A program made the translations under genes and the position numbers. This document shows positions 53,097 to 64,000 of a stretch of 64,000 nt of DNA, one piece after another. Every line of letters starts with the position of its first letter. The stretch's first letter is position 1. The stretch comes from Pseudomonas sp. PA27(2017) (GTDB taxonomy: Bacteria > Pseudomonadota > Gammaproteobacteria > Pseudomonadales > Pseudomonadaceae): contig NZ_MSXW01000015.1 of the NCBI RefSeq assembly GCF_001945445.1, positions 92,964 to 156,963 of the forward strand, read 5' to 3'. The notes beneath the pieces were generated by a model that saw nothing but the letters and a program-made list of their open reading frames with translations, did not search any database and was not told the DNA's origin.

Positions 53097-53135
53097 AACG
53101 AAAGAGGCCCGCGTTATGCGGGCCTCTTCGTTTTT
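53097..53135. terminator. Bidirectional terminator between dctP and cysG
   Basis: CGAAAGAGGCCCGC pairs with GCGGGCCTCTTCG around GTTAT, with one unpaired A. It is flanked by A's on the left and TTTTT on the right, as expected for a shared terminator of convergent genes. Confidence 0.9.
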
Positions 53136-53145
53136 GCTCCCAGGC

Positions 53146-54537
53146 TCAGGTGTGCTGCGCCCCTTCGAACCAGGCCAGCTTCTCGCGTAGCAGCACCACT
53201 TCCCCGACGATCACCAGGGTTGGCGCATGCACTTCATGCTGCGCCACCAGATCCGGCAGGTTGGCCAGGGTGCCGGTGAATACCCGCTGATTTTCCGTGG
53301 TGCCCTGCTGGATCAGCGCTGCTGGCGTGCTGGCAGCACGGCCGTGGGCGACCAGTTGCTGGCAGATGGTCGGCAGGCCGACCAGGCCCATGTAGAACAC
53401 CAGGGTCTGGCTGGAGGCCACCAGTTCCTGCCAAGGCAGATCGGCGCTGCCGTCCTTCAGGTGGCCGGTGACGAAACGTACCGACTGGGCATGATCGCGA
53501 TGCGTCAGCGGAATGCCGGCGTAGGCTGAACAGCCGCTGGCCGCGGTGATGCCTGGCACTACCTGGAACGGAATGCCGTGGGCCGCCAGTTGCTCGATCT
53601 CCTCGCCGCCACGGCCGAAGATGAACGGGTCGCCGCCCTTTAGGCGCAAAACGCGCTTGCCGGCCTTGGCCAGGTCGATCAGGCGCTGGTTGATCTGCTC
53701 CTGGGGCACGGCGTGATCGGCGCGGCGCTTGCCCACGTAGATGCGTTCGGCGTCACGGCGGCACAGCTCGACGATGGCCGGGGCGACCAGGCGGTCGTAG
53801 AGCACCACGTCGGCCTGCTGCATCAGGCGCAGCGCGCGGAAGGTCAGCAGATCGGGATCGCCGGGGCCGGCGCCGACCAGGTACACCTCGCCCAGCGCCT
53901 GGGGCGCCGCGCCGTTGATCTTGTCTTCGAGCAGGCGGCGAGCTTCACCGAGCTTGCCGGCGAATGCGCTCTCGGCCACCGGGCCCTGGAATACGTCTTC
54001 CCAGAAGACGCGGCGCTGCTGTACGTCCGGGAACAGGTTCTTGACCTGGGCACGGAAGATCTTCGCCAAGCCGGCCAACTGGCCATAGGTGGCCGGGATC
54101 CAGGTTTCGATCTTGGCGCGAATCAGGCGAGCCAGCACCGGGGCATCGCCACCGCTGCTGACCGCGACGATCAGCGGCGAGCGGTCGACGATGGCCGGGA
54201 AGATCACGCTGCACAGCGCCGGCGCATCGACCACGTTGACGGGAATGCCGAGGGCCTGGGCCTGCTCGGAGATCTGCGCATTGAGGGGCACGTCGTCGGT
54301 CGCCGCGATGACCAGCGACACGCCCTGCAGGTCGCCTGCCTCGTAGCCACGCAGCAGCAACTCCCCTGCCCCTTGCTCGACGAGGTCACGCAATTCGCTG
54401 ACCACGTCGGGCGACACCACCCGCAGCGTGCCGCCGGCATCGGCCAGCAGCCGCGCCTTGCGCAAGGCGATTTCGCCACCGCCTACCACCAGCACGCGGC
54501 GGTTCTGCAATTTGTGGAACAGGGGAAGGAAGTCCAT
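53146..54537 (-). CDS. cysG: Siroheme synthase CysG (trifunctional)
   Basis: The 463-aa enzyme makes siroheme for sulfite and nitrite reductases. Residues 1-200 form the precorrin-2 dehydrogenase/ferrochelatase part ([20 protein letters not shown], then [20 protein letters not shown]). Residues 215-460 are the uroporphyrinogen-III methyltransferase ([79 protein letters not shown]). Length matches the full fusion. It lies downstream of serS, as in other Pseudomonas, and 159 bp separate the two. Confidence 0.96.
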   Translation of the reverse strand: MDFLPLFHKLQNRRVLVVGGGEIALRKARLLADAGGTLRVVSPDVVSELRDLVEQGAGELLLRGYEAGDLQGVSLVIAATDDVPLNAQISEQAQALGIPVNVVDAPALCSVIFPAIVDRSPLIVAVSSGGDAPVLARLIRAKIETWIPATYGQLAGLAKIFRAQVKNLFPDVQQRRVFWEDVFQGPVAESAFAGKLGEARRLLEDKINGAAPQALGEVYLVGAGPGDPDLLTFRALRLMQQADVVLYDRLVAPAIVELCRRDAERIYVGKRRADHAVPQEQINQRLIDLAKAGKRVLRLKGGDPFIFGRGGEEIEQLAAHGIPFQVVPGITAASGCSAYAGIPLTHRDHAQSVRFVTGHLKDGSADLPWQELVASSQTLVFYMGLVGLPTICQQLVAHGRAASTPAALIQQGTTENQRVFTGTLANLPDLVAQHEVHAPTLVIVGEVVLLREKLAWFEGAQHT

Positions 54538-54668
54538 AGCGAGTCCCGCTTCAGTCGCTCACGGCAGCGACATTGAAAATGGCGACCCCGAGACGAAGCT
54601 CGGGGCCTGGTTGGTAAGGTGGGCAGGGGCGCGTAGCGACGCTCTATTGGCCCACCGCTGTAACGGCC

Positions 54669-54688
54669 GGGCGCTCAGTCGAGCGCCC
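54669..54688. terminator. Hairpin after serS
   Basis: GGGCGCTC-AGTC-GAGCGCCC is a perfect 8-bp stem with a 4-nt loop, 9 bp after the serS stop (minus strand). No T-tract follows, so termination would be partial and cysG may be read in part from the serS transcript. Confidence 0.55.
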
Positions 54689-54696
54689 AAGCCGCT

Positions 54697-56361
<1,665 letters not shown>

Positions 56362-56365
<4 letters not shown>

Positions 56366-57687
56366 GGCTTTCTCCGCTGCCGGGGGCTGTTGGCATCCTG
56401 ATTGGCCAGATGGGCCAGCTTGTCGCGAATTTTCAATTCCAGACCGCGCGGCACCGGTTCGTAATAGCGCCGCGGTTCGAGGTCTTCCGGGAAGTAGTCT
56501 TCGCCTGCCGCATAGGCATCGGGCTCGTCGTGGGCGTAGCGGTATTCATCGCCGTAGCCGAGCTCCTTCATCAGTTTGGTCGGTGCGTTGCGCAGGTGCA
56601 GCGGCACTTCCCGGGAGCCATTTTCGGCGATATCGCGCTTGGCGGCCTTGAAGGCCATGTATACGGCGTTGCTCTTCGGCGCACAGGCCAGGTAGACGAT
56701 GGCCTGTGCCACGGCCAGCTCGCCCTCGGGGCTGCCCAGGCGTTCCTGCACGTCCCAGGCGTTCAGGCACAGGGTCAGGGCGCGCGGGTCGGCGTTGCCG
56801 ATATCCTCGCTGGCCATGCGCACCACACGGCGGGCGATGTACAACGGATCGCAGCCACCGTCGAGCATGCGTGCGAACCAGTACAGCGCACCGTCCGGGC
56901 TGGATCCGCGAATCGATTTGTGCAGCGCGGAGATCTGGTCGTAGAACGCCTCACCGCCCTTGTCGAAACGCCTACGCGTGTCGCCAAGCAGGTCGAGCAG
57001 CAGCTCGGTGCTGATCTCGCCGCCGTCATCGGCCAGGTCCGCCGCGTTCTCGAGGAAATTGAGAAATCGCCGGCCGTCACCGTCCGCGGCGCTCTTCAGA
57101 ATCTCGAAGCTTTCTTCCGGCAGCGTCAGGTGGCGCTCGCCAAGCCCTTTGGGCTCGTTCAGGGCGCGGTTTACCAGCTTGCGCAGCGCAGCGTCGTCGA
57201 GGCTCTTGAGCACATAGACGCGGGCGCGGGACAGCAAGGCGTTGTTGAGTTCGAAGGACGGGTTTTCGGTGGTCGCACCGATGAAGATCAGCGTGCCGTC
57301 TTCGACATAGGGCAGAAAGGCGTCCTGCTGGGACTTGTTGAAACGATGCACTTCGTCGACGAACAGGATGGTGCGCCGGCCATACTGGGCCGCATGCTGC
57401 TGGGCGACCTCAACGGCCTGGCGGATTTCCTTGACCCCGGACAGCACCGCGGAAATGGTCTCGAAATGCGCGTCGGTAACCTGGGCCAGGAGACGCGCCA
57501 GGGTTGTCTTGCCGACCCCGGGCGGGCCCCAGAAGATCATCGAATGCAGGGCGCCCAGCTCCAAGGCTTCGCGCAGCGGTTTGCCGCGGGCCAGCAAGTG
57601 CTCCTGACCGACGTATTCGTCCAGCGTGGTCGCCCGCAAACGGGCGGCCAGAGGCTGGGCGACGGGCGCGCTGCGAAACAAATCCAC
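56362..57687 (-). CDS. rarA: Replication-associated recombination protein A (RarA/MgsA)
   Basis: The 441-aa AAA+ ATPase acts at stalled replication forks. Motifs: [16 protein letters not shown], Walker [18 protein letters not shown], Walker [21 protein letters not shown], sensor 1 [20 protein letters not shown], and the C-terminal tetramerisation domain. The family also includes eukaryotic WRNIP1. It is between lolA (6-bp gap) and crcB (4-bp overlap), the normal Pseudomonas position. Confidence 0.96.
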
Positions 57688-57693
57688 GACGAC

Positions 57694-58320
57694 CTACTCT
57701 TGGATGACGTCCGCACCCTCAGGGATTTCGAAGCTGAACTGCTTGTCATCCAGAGGCTGGTTCATCTTCACGCTCATGAACAGGATGTTGGTGCGCTGGC
57801 CGATGCTGTCGATCAGTTGCATGTCGTTGAGCACGCCGTTGCGGAAGGACAGGCGCAGGCTGTCGAACAGGGTGTCCTTGGACTTCGGCTTGAGGATGAA
57901 GTCCACCACATTGCCACCTTCCTTGAAGGTGATCTCGAAGTTCTCGCGAATCTGCGACACGTCGCCGGACAGCAGCAGCGCCGGCGTGTGGGTCAGACGC
58001 TGGTCGAGGGACTGAATGGTGACCTGCTCCAGGTCCGGGTCATACAGCCAGACCTGCTTGCCGTCGGAAACCAGCAGCTGCTCCATCGGCTCGTCGGTGT
58101 GCCAGCGGAACAGGCCCGGGCGCTTGAGTGCCAGCTCGCCAGCGGTTTCCTGCAGCTGAGTGCCGCTGCCATCGAGCGACAGCTGGGAAAAGCGTGCGGT
58201 GATGGTCTGCGCCTGGTTGAGCAGCTCGGTCAGGCGTTTGACCGCCGCCTCGTCGTCAGCGTGGGCGAACAGGCTGGCCGTGGTGAGAACGGCGAGCAGC
58301 ATCAGGCGAATCAGGCGCAT
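57694..58320 (-). CDS. lolA: Outer-membrane lipoprotein carrier LolA
   Basis: The 208-aa periplasmic chaperone has a signal peptide (to about residue 21, ending AHA). The LolA fold shows [60 protein letters not shown] and the late strand [18 protein letters not shown]. It carries lipoproteins from LolCDE to LolB. It follows ftsK by 18 bp. Confidence 0.97.
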   Translation of the reverse strand: MRLIRLMLLAVLTTASLFAHADDEAAVKRLTELLNQAQTITARFSQLSLDGSGTQLQETAGELALKRPGLFRWHTDEPMEQLLVSDGKQVWLYDPDLEQVTIQSLDQRLTHTPALLLSGDVSQIRENFEITFKEGGNVVDFILKPKSKDTLFDSLRLSFRNGVLNDMQLIDSIGQRTNILFMSVKMNQPLDDKQFSFEIPEGADVIQE

Positions 58321-58338
58321 GTGAATCCTCTGTCGGAG

Positions 58339-60744
58339 TTAATCGCGGCTCGAACCAGGTGCGATGACCTCGCGCGAGCCGTTGGTGTTCATCGGGGTGA
58401 CGACGCCGGCCATTTCCATGGCTTCGATCATGCGAGCAGCGCGGTTGTAGCCGATCTTCAGCTTGCGCTGCACCGAAGAGATCGAGGCGCGACGGCTCTC
58501 CAGTACGAAGTTGACCGCTTCGTCGTACAAAGGATCACTCTCGCTGTCTTCACCGCCCTCGCCGCCGCTGCCGCCGTCGAAGCCACCGCCGCCTTCTTCG
58601 GCGCCGGCGAGGATGTCTTCGTTGTAATCCGGTGCGCCGCGCAGTTTCCACGCTTCCACCACGCGGTGCACTTCGTCATCGGATACGAAGGCGCCGTGCA
58701 CGCGGATCGGCAGGCTGGTGCCCGGCGGCATATAGAGCATGTCGCCATGGCCGAGCAGCTGTTCGGCGCCGCCCTGGTCGATGATGGTGCGCGAGTCGAT
58801 CTTGCTCGATACCTGGAACGCCATACGGGTCGGGATGTTGGCCTTGATCAGACCGGTGATCACGTCCACCGAGGGGCGCTGGGTGGCGAGAATCAGGTGG
58901 ATACCAGCCGCACGCGCTTTCTGGGCGATACGGGCGATCAGTTCTTCGACCTTCTTGCCGACGATCATCATCATGTCGGCGAATTCGTCGACCACGACCA
59001 CGATGGTTGGCAGCGGCTTGAGCAGCGGTGCTTCGTCTTCCATGCTCTCGCGGCGATACAGCGGGTCGGCCAGCGGTTCGCCGGCTTCGATGGCGTCCTT
59101 GACCTTGCGGTTGAAGCCCGCCAGGTTGCGCACGCCCATCTTCGACATCAGCTTGTAGCGGCGCTCCATCTCGGCAACGCTCCAACGCAGGGCGTTGGCC
59201 GCCTCCTTCATATCGGTAACCACCGGGCACAGCAGGTGCGGAATGCCTTCGTAGATCGACAGTTCGAGCATCTTCGGGTCGATCATGATCAGCCGCGCGT
59301 CTTCCGGGCTCGACTTGAACAGGATCGACAGGATCATCGCGTTGACGCCCACCGACTTACCAGAACCGGTGGTACCGGCCACCAGCAGGTGCGGCATCTT
59401 CGCCAGGTCGGTGATCACCGGCTTGCCGCCGATGTCGTGGCCCAGGGCCAGGGCCACCGGCGACTTGGCGTCGTCGTATTCCGGGGTGGACAGCACTTCG
59501 GAGAAGCGCACGATCTGGCGGTTCTCGTTGGGAATTTCGATACCCACGGTGGTCTTGCCGGGAATCACTTCCACGACGCGCACGCTGGTCACCGCCAGCG
59601 AACGCGCCAGGTCCTTGGCCAGGTTGGCGATACGGCTGACCTTGACGCCGGCCGCCGGCTGGATTTCGTAGCGGGTGATCACCGGGCCCGGATGGATCGA
59701 ATCCACCGTGACCTCGACGCCGAACTCCTTGAGCTTGATTTCCAGCAGGTGGCCGACGCCAGCCAGGGATTCGGGCGAGTACTCGACCTTCTTGGCCTCG
59801 GCCGGGTCGAGCAGGGAAATGGGCGGCAAGGTGCCTTCCACGGCGCTGTCGACGAACAGCGGCACCTGTTTTTCCTTCTGCACGCGCTTGCTCGGCTCCG
59901 GCGCCTTGGGCGCTATCGGTGCGGAAATGACTGGCGCCGGTCGGCTTTCACGCTCGGTCATGTGCTTGTTGAGCGACTCTTCACGCTCGATCAGGCGTTC
60001 CTTGACCTTGGCCTGCTCGCGGCGGTCCTTGACCACCGGGGCGGCGACGTCATGCACGCGCTCGTCCACTTCCCGCAACTGGGCGACCAGCTGTTTGCGA
60101 TCCTGGCGCGAGCTCCACCAGCGGTTGACCACGCTCTGCACCAGTTCCAGCAGGTCGAGGGTGATCTTGCCGGTCAGGTCCATGACCTTGAACCAGGACA
60201 GGTCGGTGAACACGGTCAGGCCGAACAGGAACAGGGCAATGAACAGCAGCGTGCTGCCCTGTACGTTGAGCGCTGCGACGGTCAGTTGCCCGAGGCTCTC
60301 GCCCAGCGCACCGCCGGCGGAAGCCGGCATGTTGGCGCCGCTCTGGAAGTGAATGTAGGCCAGCGCCGCCCCGGACAGCACCAGAAACACCAGGCCGATC
60401 AGCCGCCAGGAGAACAGCCAGCCGCTCCAGTGCCACGGCTCGTGGCGTGCGCGAAACACCTGCAGGGCCTTGATGCCCAGCAGCAGCGGAAACAGATAGG
60501 CGAAATAGCCCAAGGCCATGAACAGCACATCGGCGAACCAGGCGCCGGCTCGCCCCGCGGCGTTGTGCACCTGCTCGACGTTGCTGGTGTGCGTCCAGCC
60601 CGGATCGGCCGGGTCGTAGGTGAGCAACGCCATCCACACGTAGAGACACAGCGCACCGAGAGCGATCAGGGCGCCCTCTTTGAGGCGATATGGCAATTGC
60701 TGACGCCAGGCCGGCGCCGGTGCTGTAGAGCTAGAGTTCTTCAA
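58339..60744 (-). CDS. ftsK: DNA translocase FtsK
   Basis: The 801-aa protein has four N-terminal membrane helices (about residues 25-185), a linker, and a motor domain: Walker [13 protein letters not shown] with K463, Walker [16 protein letters not shown], then [22 protein letters not shown]-terminal gamma winged helix ([20 protein letters not shown]) reads KOPS sequences and contacts XerD. It pumps chromosome ends through the septum. I chose the TTG at 60744, which gives the N-terminus seen in other Pseudomonas FtsK proteins; the only nearby ATG is out of frame, and the frame to 60807 adds basic non-family sequence. Confidence 0.95.
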   Translation of the reverse strand: MKNSSSTAPAPAWRQQLPYRLKEGALIALGALCLYVWMALLTYDPADPGWTHTSNVEQVHNAAGRAGAWFADVLFMALGYFAYLFPLLLGIKALQVFRARHEPWHWSGWLFSWRLIGLVFLVLSGAALAYIHFQSGANMPASAGGALGESLGQLTVAALNVQGSTLLFIALFLFGLTVFTDLSWFKVMDLTGKITLDLLELVQSVVNRWWSSRQDRKQLVAQLREVDERVHDVAAPVVKDRREQAKVKERLIEREESLNKHMTERESRPAPVISAPIAPKAPEPSKRVQKEKQVPLFVDSAVEGTLPPISLLDPAEAKKVEYSPESLAGVGHLLEIKLKEFGVEVTVDSIHPGPVITRYEIQPAAGVKVSRIANLAKDLARSLAVTSVRVVEVIPGKTTVGIEIPNENRQIVRFSEVLSTPEYDDAKSPVALALGHDIGGKPVITDLAKMPHLLVAGTTGSGKSVGVNAMILSILFKSSPEDARLIMIDPKMLELSIYEGIPHLLCPVVTDMKEAANALRWSVAEMERRYKLMSKMGVRNLAGFNRKVKDAIEAGEPLADPLYRRESMEDEAPLLKPLPTIVVVVDEFADMMMIVGKKVEELIARIAQKARAAGIHLILATQRPSVDVITGLIKANIPTRMAFQVSSKIDSRTIIDQGGAEQLLGHGDMLYMPPGTSLPIRVHGAFVSDDEVHRVVEAWKLRGAPDYNEDILAGAEEGGGGFDGGSGGEGGEDSESDPLYDEAVNFVLESRRASISSVQRKLKIGYNRAARMIEAMEMAGVVTPMNTNGSREVIAPGSSRD

Positions 60745-60951
60745 AACGCATCTGTTCCTGCGCTGCTTAGCGCGCCGAATGATCGGTGGAGGACGAAACG
60801 CCGCCATTGTACGGCATGCCGCCGGTGCATTGGGGAACCGATCGCCCGGCTGGCTCCCGCTCGTCCCGTGCTTCGGTGTAGCATAGCGGCCACTATTCGT
60901 CCGTGCGGCTCAATTTGAGCATGCATTCTCTTTTGTGACAAAGGCTTATGA

Positions 60952-61911
<960 letters not shown>

Positions 61912-61958
61912 GGCTCCGGGCGGGGTGACTCCCGCCCTCCCCCGCTGCGGTCTCGCCA

Positions 61959-62651
61959 ATGCTTACCTGGTTGCAACGCGACTCCCTGACCTTTCCGCCG
62001 CTCGACAAGGCGCTGCGCGAACCCAATGGCCTGCTGGCCGCTGGCGGCGACCTGCGCGCCGAGCGGCTGATCGCCGCCTATCGGCACGGCTGCTTTCCCT
62101 GGTACCAGGATGGGCAGCCGCTGCTGTGGTGGTCGCCCGACCCGCGTACCGTGCTGTTTCCCAGCGAATTGCATGTGTCGCGCAGCCTGCGCAAAGTCAT
62201 CCGCCAAGGTTATTTTCAGGTGACCTTCGACCAGGCGTTCACTGATGTCATACGCGCCTGCGCGGCGCCTCGCGACTACGCGGATGGCACCTGGATCACC
62301 ACGCCCATGCAACAGGCCTATATCGACCTGCACGAGCGCGGCGTCGCGCATAGCGTCGAGGTGTGGCAGGACCAGCAACTGGTCGGCGGGCTTTACGGTC
62401 TGGCCATGGGCAGGCTGTTCTTCGGTGAGTCGATGTTCAGCCGGGCCGACAATGCCTCAAAGGTCGGTTTCACCAGCCTGGTCGAGCAACTCCAGGCCTG
62501 GCAGTTCGAACTGATCGACTGCCAGATGCCGACCCAGCACCTGCACAGCCTCGGCGCCCGCGCGATCAGCCGCCAGGCGTTCGCCGGCTATCTGGAGCGT
62601 TTTCTGGATCAGCCCAGCCTGGCCGACTGGCACGGCGCTGGCGACCGGTGA
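61959..62651 (+). CDS. aat: Leucyl/phenylalanyl-tRNA-protein transferase
   Basis: The 230-aa enzyme attaches Leu or Phe to N-terminal Lys or Arg residues, marking proteins for ClpAP under the N-end rule. Family signatures: [60 protein letters not shown], and [20 protein letters not shown]. It lies 47 bp after trxB and 69 bp before the arginyltransferase gene, so both N-end rule enzymes are adjacent. Confidence 0.97.
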   Translation: MLTWLQRDSLTFPPLDKALREPNGLLAAGGDLRAERLIAAYRHGCFPWYQDGQPLLWWSPDPRTVLFPSELHVSRSLRKVIRQGYFQVTFDQAFTDVIRACAAPRDYADGTWITTPMQQAYIDLHERGVAHSVEVWQDQQLVGGLYGLAMGRLFFGESMFSRADNASKVGFTSLVEQLQAWQFELIDCQMPTQHLHSLGARAISRQAFAGYLERFLDQPSLADWHGAGDR

Positions 62652-62720
62652 CGAGCGCCGTTCTGGCTCGCAGCCCGGCACTGGCATACACTGATTCCAG
62701 GCCATTCCCGGGAGTCGATC

Positions 62721-63428
62721 ATGACTGAGCTGGCTCGCCTGAAGTTCTACGCCACGCAACCCCATCCCTGCAGCTACCTGCTCGAGGAACAGGCCACCAC
62801 GCTGTTTCTCGACCCCAGCCAGCCGATGGACGCGGACATGTATGCCGAGCTCTCCGAGCTGGGCTTCCGGCGTAGCGGCGATCACCTCTATCGCCCGCAT
62901 TGTCAGCGCTGCACGGCCTGCGTGCCGGCGCGGATTCCGGCTGCCCGCTTTGCCCCCAATCGGCAGCAGCGGCGTATCCTCAAACGTAATGAGTCGCTTG
63001 AGGTTCGTGCGGTAAGGCCTTGTTTCAACGAAGAATATTATCAGCTCTACGCGCGCTACATCGAGCAGCGTCATGCCGACGGCGACATGTATCCGCCCAG
63101 CCGTGAGCAGTTCTCCACGTTTCTGGTGCGCGACCTTTCTTTCTCCTGCTTCTTCGAATTTCGCGAACAGGGCCGGCTGCTCGCCATCGCCGTGACCGAC
63201 GTATTGCCCAATGGCCTGTCGGCGGTCTACACCTTCTACGATCCGGACGAAGAGCGCCGCAGCCTGGGTCGCTACGCCATTCTCTGGCAAATCGGCGAAG
63301 CGCTGCGCCTGAATCTGCAGGCCGTATATCTTGGCTACTGGATCAAGAACTGCAGGAAGATGAACTACAAGACCCAGTACCGCCCCATCGAGCTATTCGT
63401 CAATCAGCGCTGGGTCGCTCTGACCTGA
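62721..63428 (+). CDS. bpt: Aspartate/glutamate leucyltransferase (arginyltransferase family, Bpt/Ate)
   Basis: The 235-aa protein is a bacterial ATE1-family aminoacyl-tRNA-protein transferase, adding Leu to N-terminal Asp or Glu. Motifs: [20 protein letters not shown], the Cys-rich [39 protein letters not shown], and [20 protein letters not shown] with the GNAT-like core. It works beside Aat in the N-end rule pathway. Annotated as ate in older records. Confidence 0.95.
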
Positions 63429-63475
63429 AATCGACGATTTTCCTGGCCTTTCGCTGCTGAAACAGAGGCAGCCCC

Positions 63476-63505
63476 TTGGCGTCAACCCTTGTTTTCAGGC
63501 ACAAT
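63476..63505 (+). promoter_or_regulatory. Probable sigma-70 promoter of infA
   Basis: TTGGCG (63476-63481) and CACAAT (63500-63505) are 18 bp apart, about 65 bp before the infA ATG. A TTG-initial -35 and a fair -10 fit a strong constitutive promoter. Confidence 0.45.
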
Positions 63506-63570
63506 GCTTGCCGCTTTTGCCTGGGGCCAGTTGCGCCGGGCCATTCTCTGGATACCGAGGGCTTTACTGC

Positions 63571-63789
63571 ATGTCGAAAGAAGACAGCTTCGAAATGGAA
63601 GGCACTGTCGTCGACACCCTGCCCAACACCATGTTTCGCGTGGAGTTGGAAAACGGGCACGTCGTTACCGCGCACATCTCCGGAAAGATGCGCAAGAATT
63701 ACATCCGCATTCTGACTGGTGACAAGGTTCGCGTAGAGCTGACCCCGTACGACCTGAGCAAAGGTCGCATCACCTATCGCGCTCGCTAA
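63571..63789 (+). CDS. infA: Translation initiation factor IF-1
   Basis: The 72-aa S1/OB-fold protein [20 protein letters not shown]... binds the ribosomal A site during initiation. The end [20 protein letters not shown] is invariant in the family. The normal length and start are clear. In Pseudomonas clpA usually follows on the other strand; here an insertion sequence begins 63 bp after the stop. Confidence 0.98.
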
Positions 63790-63831
63790 CAGGGCAAGAG
63801 CACGATTCACTGCTCTGCTCCAGTGACCAAT

Positions 63832-63843
63832 AAAAAGCCCGGT
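63832..63843 (+). terminator. Left arm of the infA terminator, apparently split by an IS
   Basis: AAAAAGCCCGGT has the form of the first half of a rho-independent terminator, but its expected partner ACCGGGCTTTTT does not follow. IS-like sequence begins 10 bp later, so the right arm is probably beyond the window on the far side of the element. Confidence 0.5.
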
Positions 63844-63897
63844 ATCTCTGCCTAATGCTGTTCACTTAAGCATTTGAGTCCAAGCCGGGGTTTCTAG

Positions 63898-63931
63898 AAA
63901 ATCCGATACCAGCCTCCTGGTATCGGATTTT
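63898..63931. terminator. Hairpin guarding the transposase start
   Basis: ATCCGATACCAG (63901-63912) pairs with CTGGTATCGGAT (63917-63928) around CCTC, with AAA and TTT extending the stem and more T's after it. It ends 3 bp before the transposase ATG. Such a structure stops outside transcripts from driving transposase expression. Confidence 0.75.
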
Positions 63932-63933
63932 TT

Positions 63934-64000
63934 ATGCCCATTCAGCAGCAACTGCTCGACCTCGGCGATCTCTTCAACTTCTCCGACCTCAGCACTTTCA
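63934..64000 (+). CDS. IS4-family transposase, N-terminal fragment
   Basis: The visible residues MPIQQQLLDLGDLFNFSDLS... match the start of IS4-family transposases common in Pseudomonas, as far as I recall. The reading frame is open to the window edge. The DDE catalytic residues lie further downstream and cannot be checked. Confidence 0.8.
   Translation, partial: MPIQQQLLDLGDLFNFSDLSTF

Larger units (their letters stand above)
63853..64000 (+). mobile_element. IS4-family insertion sequence, left end (cut by window)
   Basis: TAATGCTGTTCACTTAAGCA, continuing TTTGAG, resembles the inverted-repeat ends of IS4-family elements as I remember them (TAATGCCGATCAGTTAAG). A transposase reading frame starts 81 bp inside. 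Only the left 148 bp are visible, so the right end, target duplication and completeness cannot be judged. Confidence 0.8.

Noticed and set aside
56410..60918. A 1502-codon open frame opposite rarA, lolA and ftsK
   Set aside because: It lies wholly antisense to three well-conserved genes and its product is a His/Gln/Gly-rich low-complexity mix, the usual result of high-GC codon bias in the opposite strand.

Overview
The window is chromosome of a high-GC gammaproteobacterium, almost certainly a Pseudomonas. Three blocks carry the genus signature: cysG-serS-crcB-rarA-lolA-ftsK facing trxB-aat-bpt-infA (53.1-63.8 kb); the multidrug efflux locus mexS/mexT-mexE-mexF-oprN (40.5-48.8 kb); and gluconate genes gntP-gntK/gntR (37.1-40.4 kb). 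No rRNA, tRNA, CRISPR array or prophage was recognised.

Layout. 0-3.5 kb: a cut C-terminus, a hypothetical gene, mlaA and an OmpR-type two-component pair. 3.5-14.1 kb: a zinc amidase with a probable Zur-controlled promoter, preceded on the same strand by a tight twelve-gene run. That run encodes a ZnuABC-like metal ABC transporter with two different binding proteins, a DUF4198 and a NikL-like periplasmic protein, a His-containing membrane-anchored protein, two CopD-like DUF6644 membrane paralogues, a secreted alpha/beta hydrolase, a secreted unknown and a DUF6152 protein. 14.4-20.7 kb: an outer-membrane barrel protein, cytochrome b561, an aldehyde dehydrogenase, a class III aminotransferase and an AraC regulator. 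20.8-29.3 kb: xth; an operon of MmgE/PrpD protein, LLM flavin monooxygenase and amino-acid-type ABC transporter; a YheT-like hydrolase; and a GNAT/Rnk fusion. 29.3-34.8 kb: a visibly AT-richer, probably acquired catabolic block (double-length IclR regulator, MFS carrier, D-2-hydroxyacid dehydrogenase, RraA-like aldolase) followed by a lox-like palindromic site. 34.8-37.1 kb: a degenerate double HD-GYP/LuxR regulator divergent from a secreted hydrolase. 37.1-53.1 kb: gluconate uptake, MexEF-OprN efflux, an FNT channel, dsbB, a glycosyltransferase and an orphan TRAP binding protein behind a sigma-54-type promoter. 53.1-64 kb: conserved core genes; an IS4-type insertion sequence begins just after infA and runs off the window.

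The most interesting signal is a 15-bp motif close to TGCCGATTTGGGATA. It occurs three times, always 63-68 bp upstream of a start codon and pointing at the gene: before the DUF6152-led metal operon, before the divergent outer-membrane protein, and before the aminotransferase-aldehyde dehydrogenase genes that lie back to back with the AraC regulator. This suggests one regulon joining a barrel protein, a periplasmic metal-handling system and an amine/aldehyde oxidation route. Three secreted proteins of the metal operon would begin with histidine after signal-peptide cleavage, as CopC-type and His-brace metal proteins do. I consider this set the best candidate for an undescribed system.

Regulatory sites that match remembered consensus sequences include a Zur box over a -10 element (amidase), two GntR operators, a MexT box with exact spacing before mexE, and a -24/-12 promoter before dctP. 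Non-coding repeats include a pair of about 215-bp MITE-like elements, a 143-bp inverted-repeat element and REP-like palindromes.
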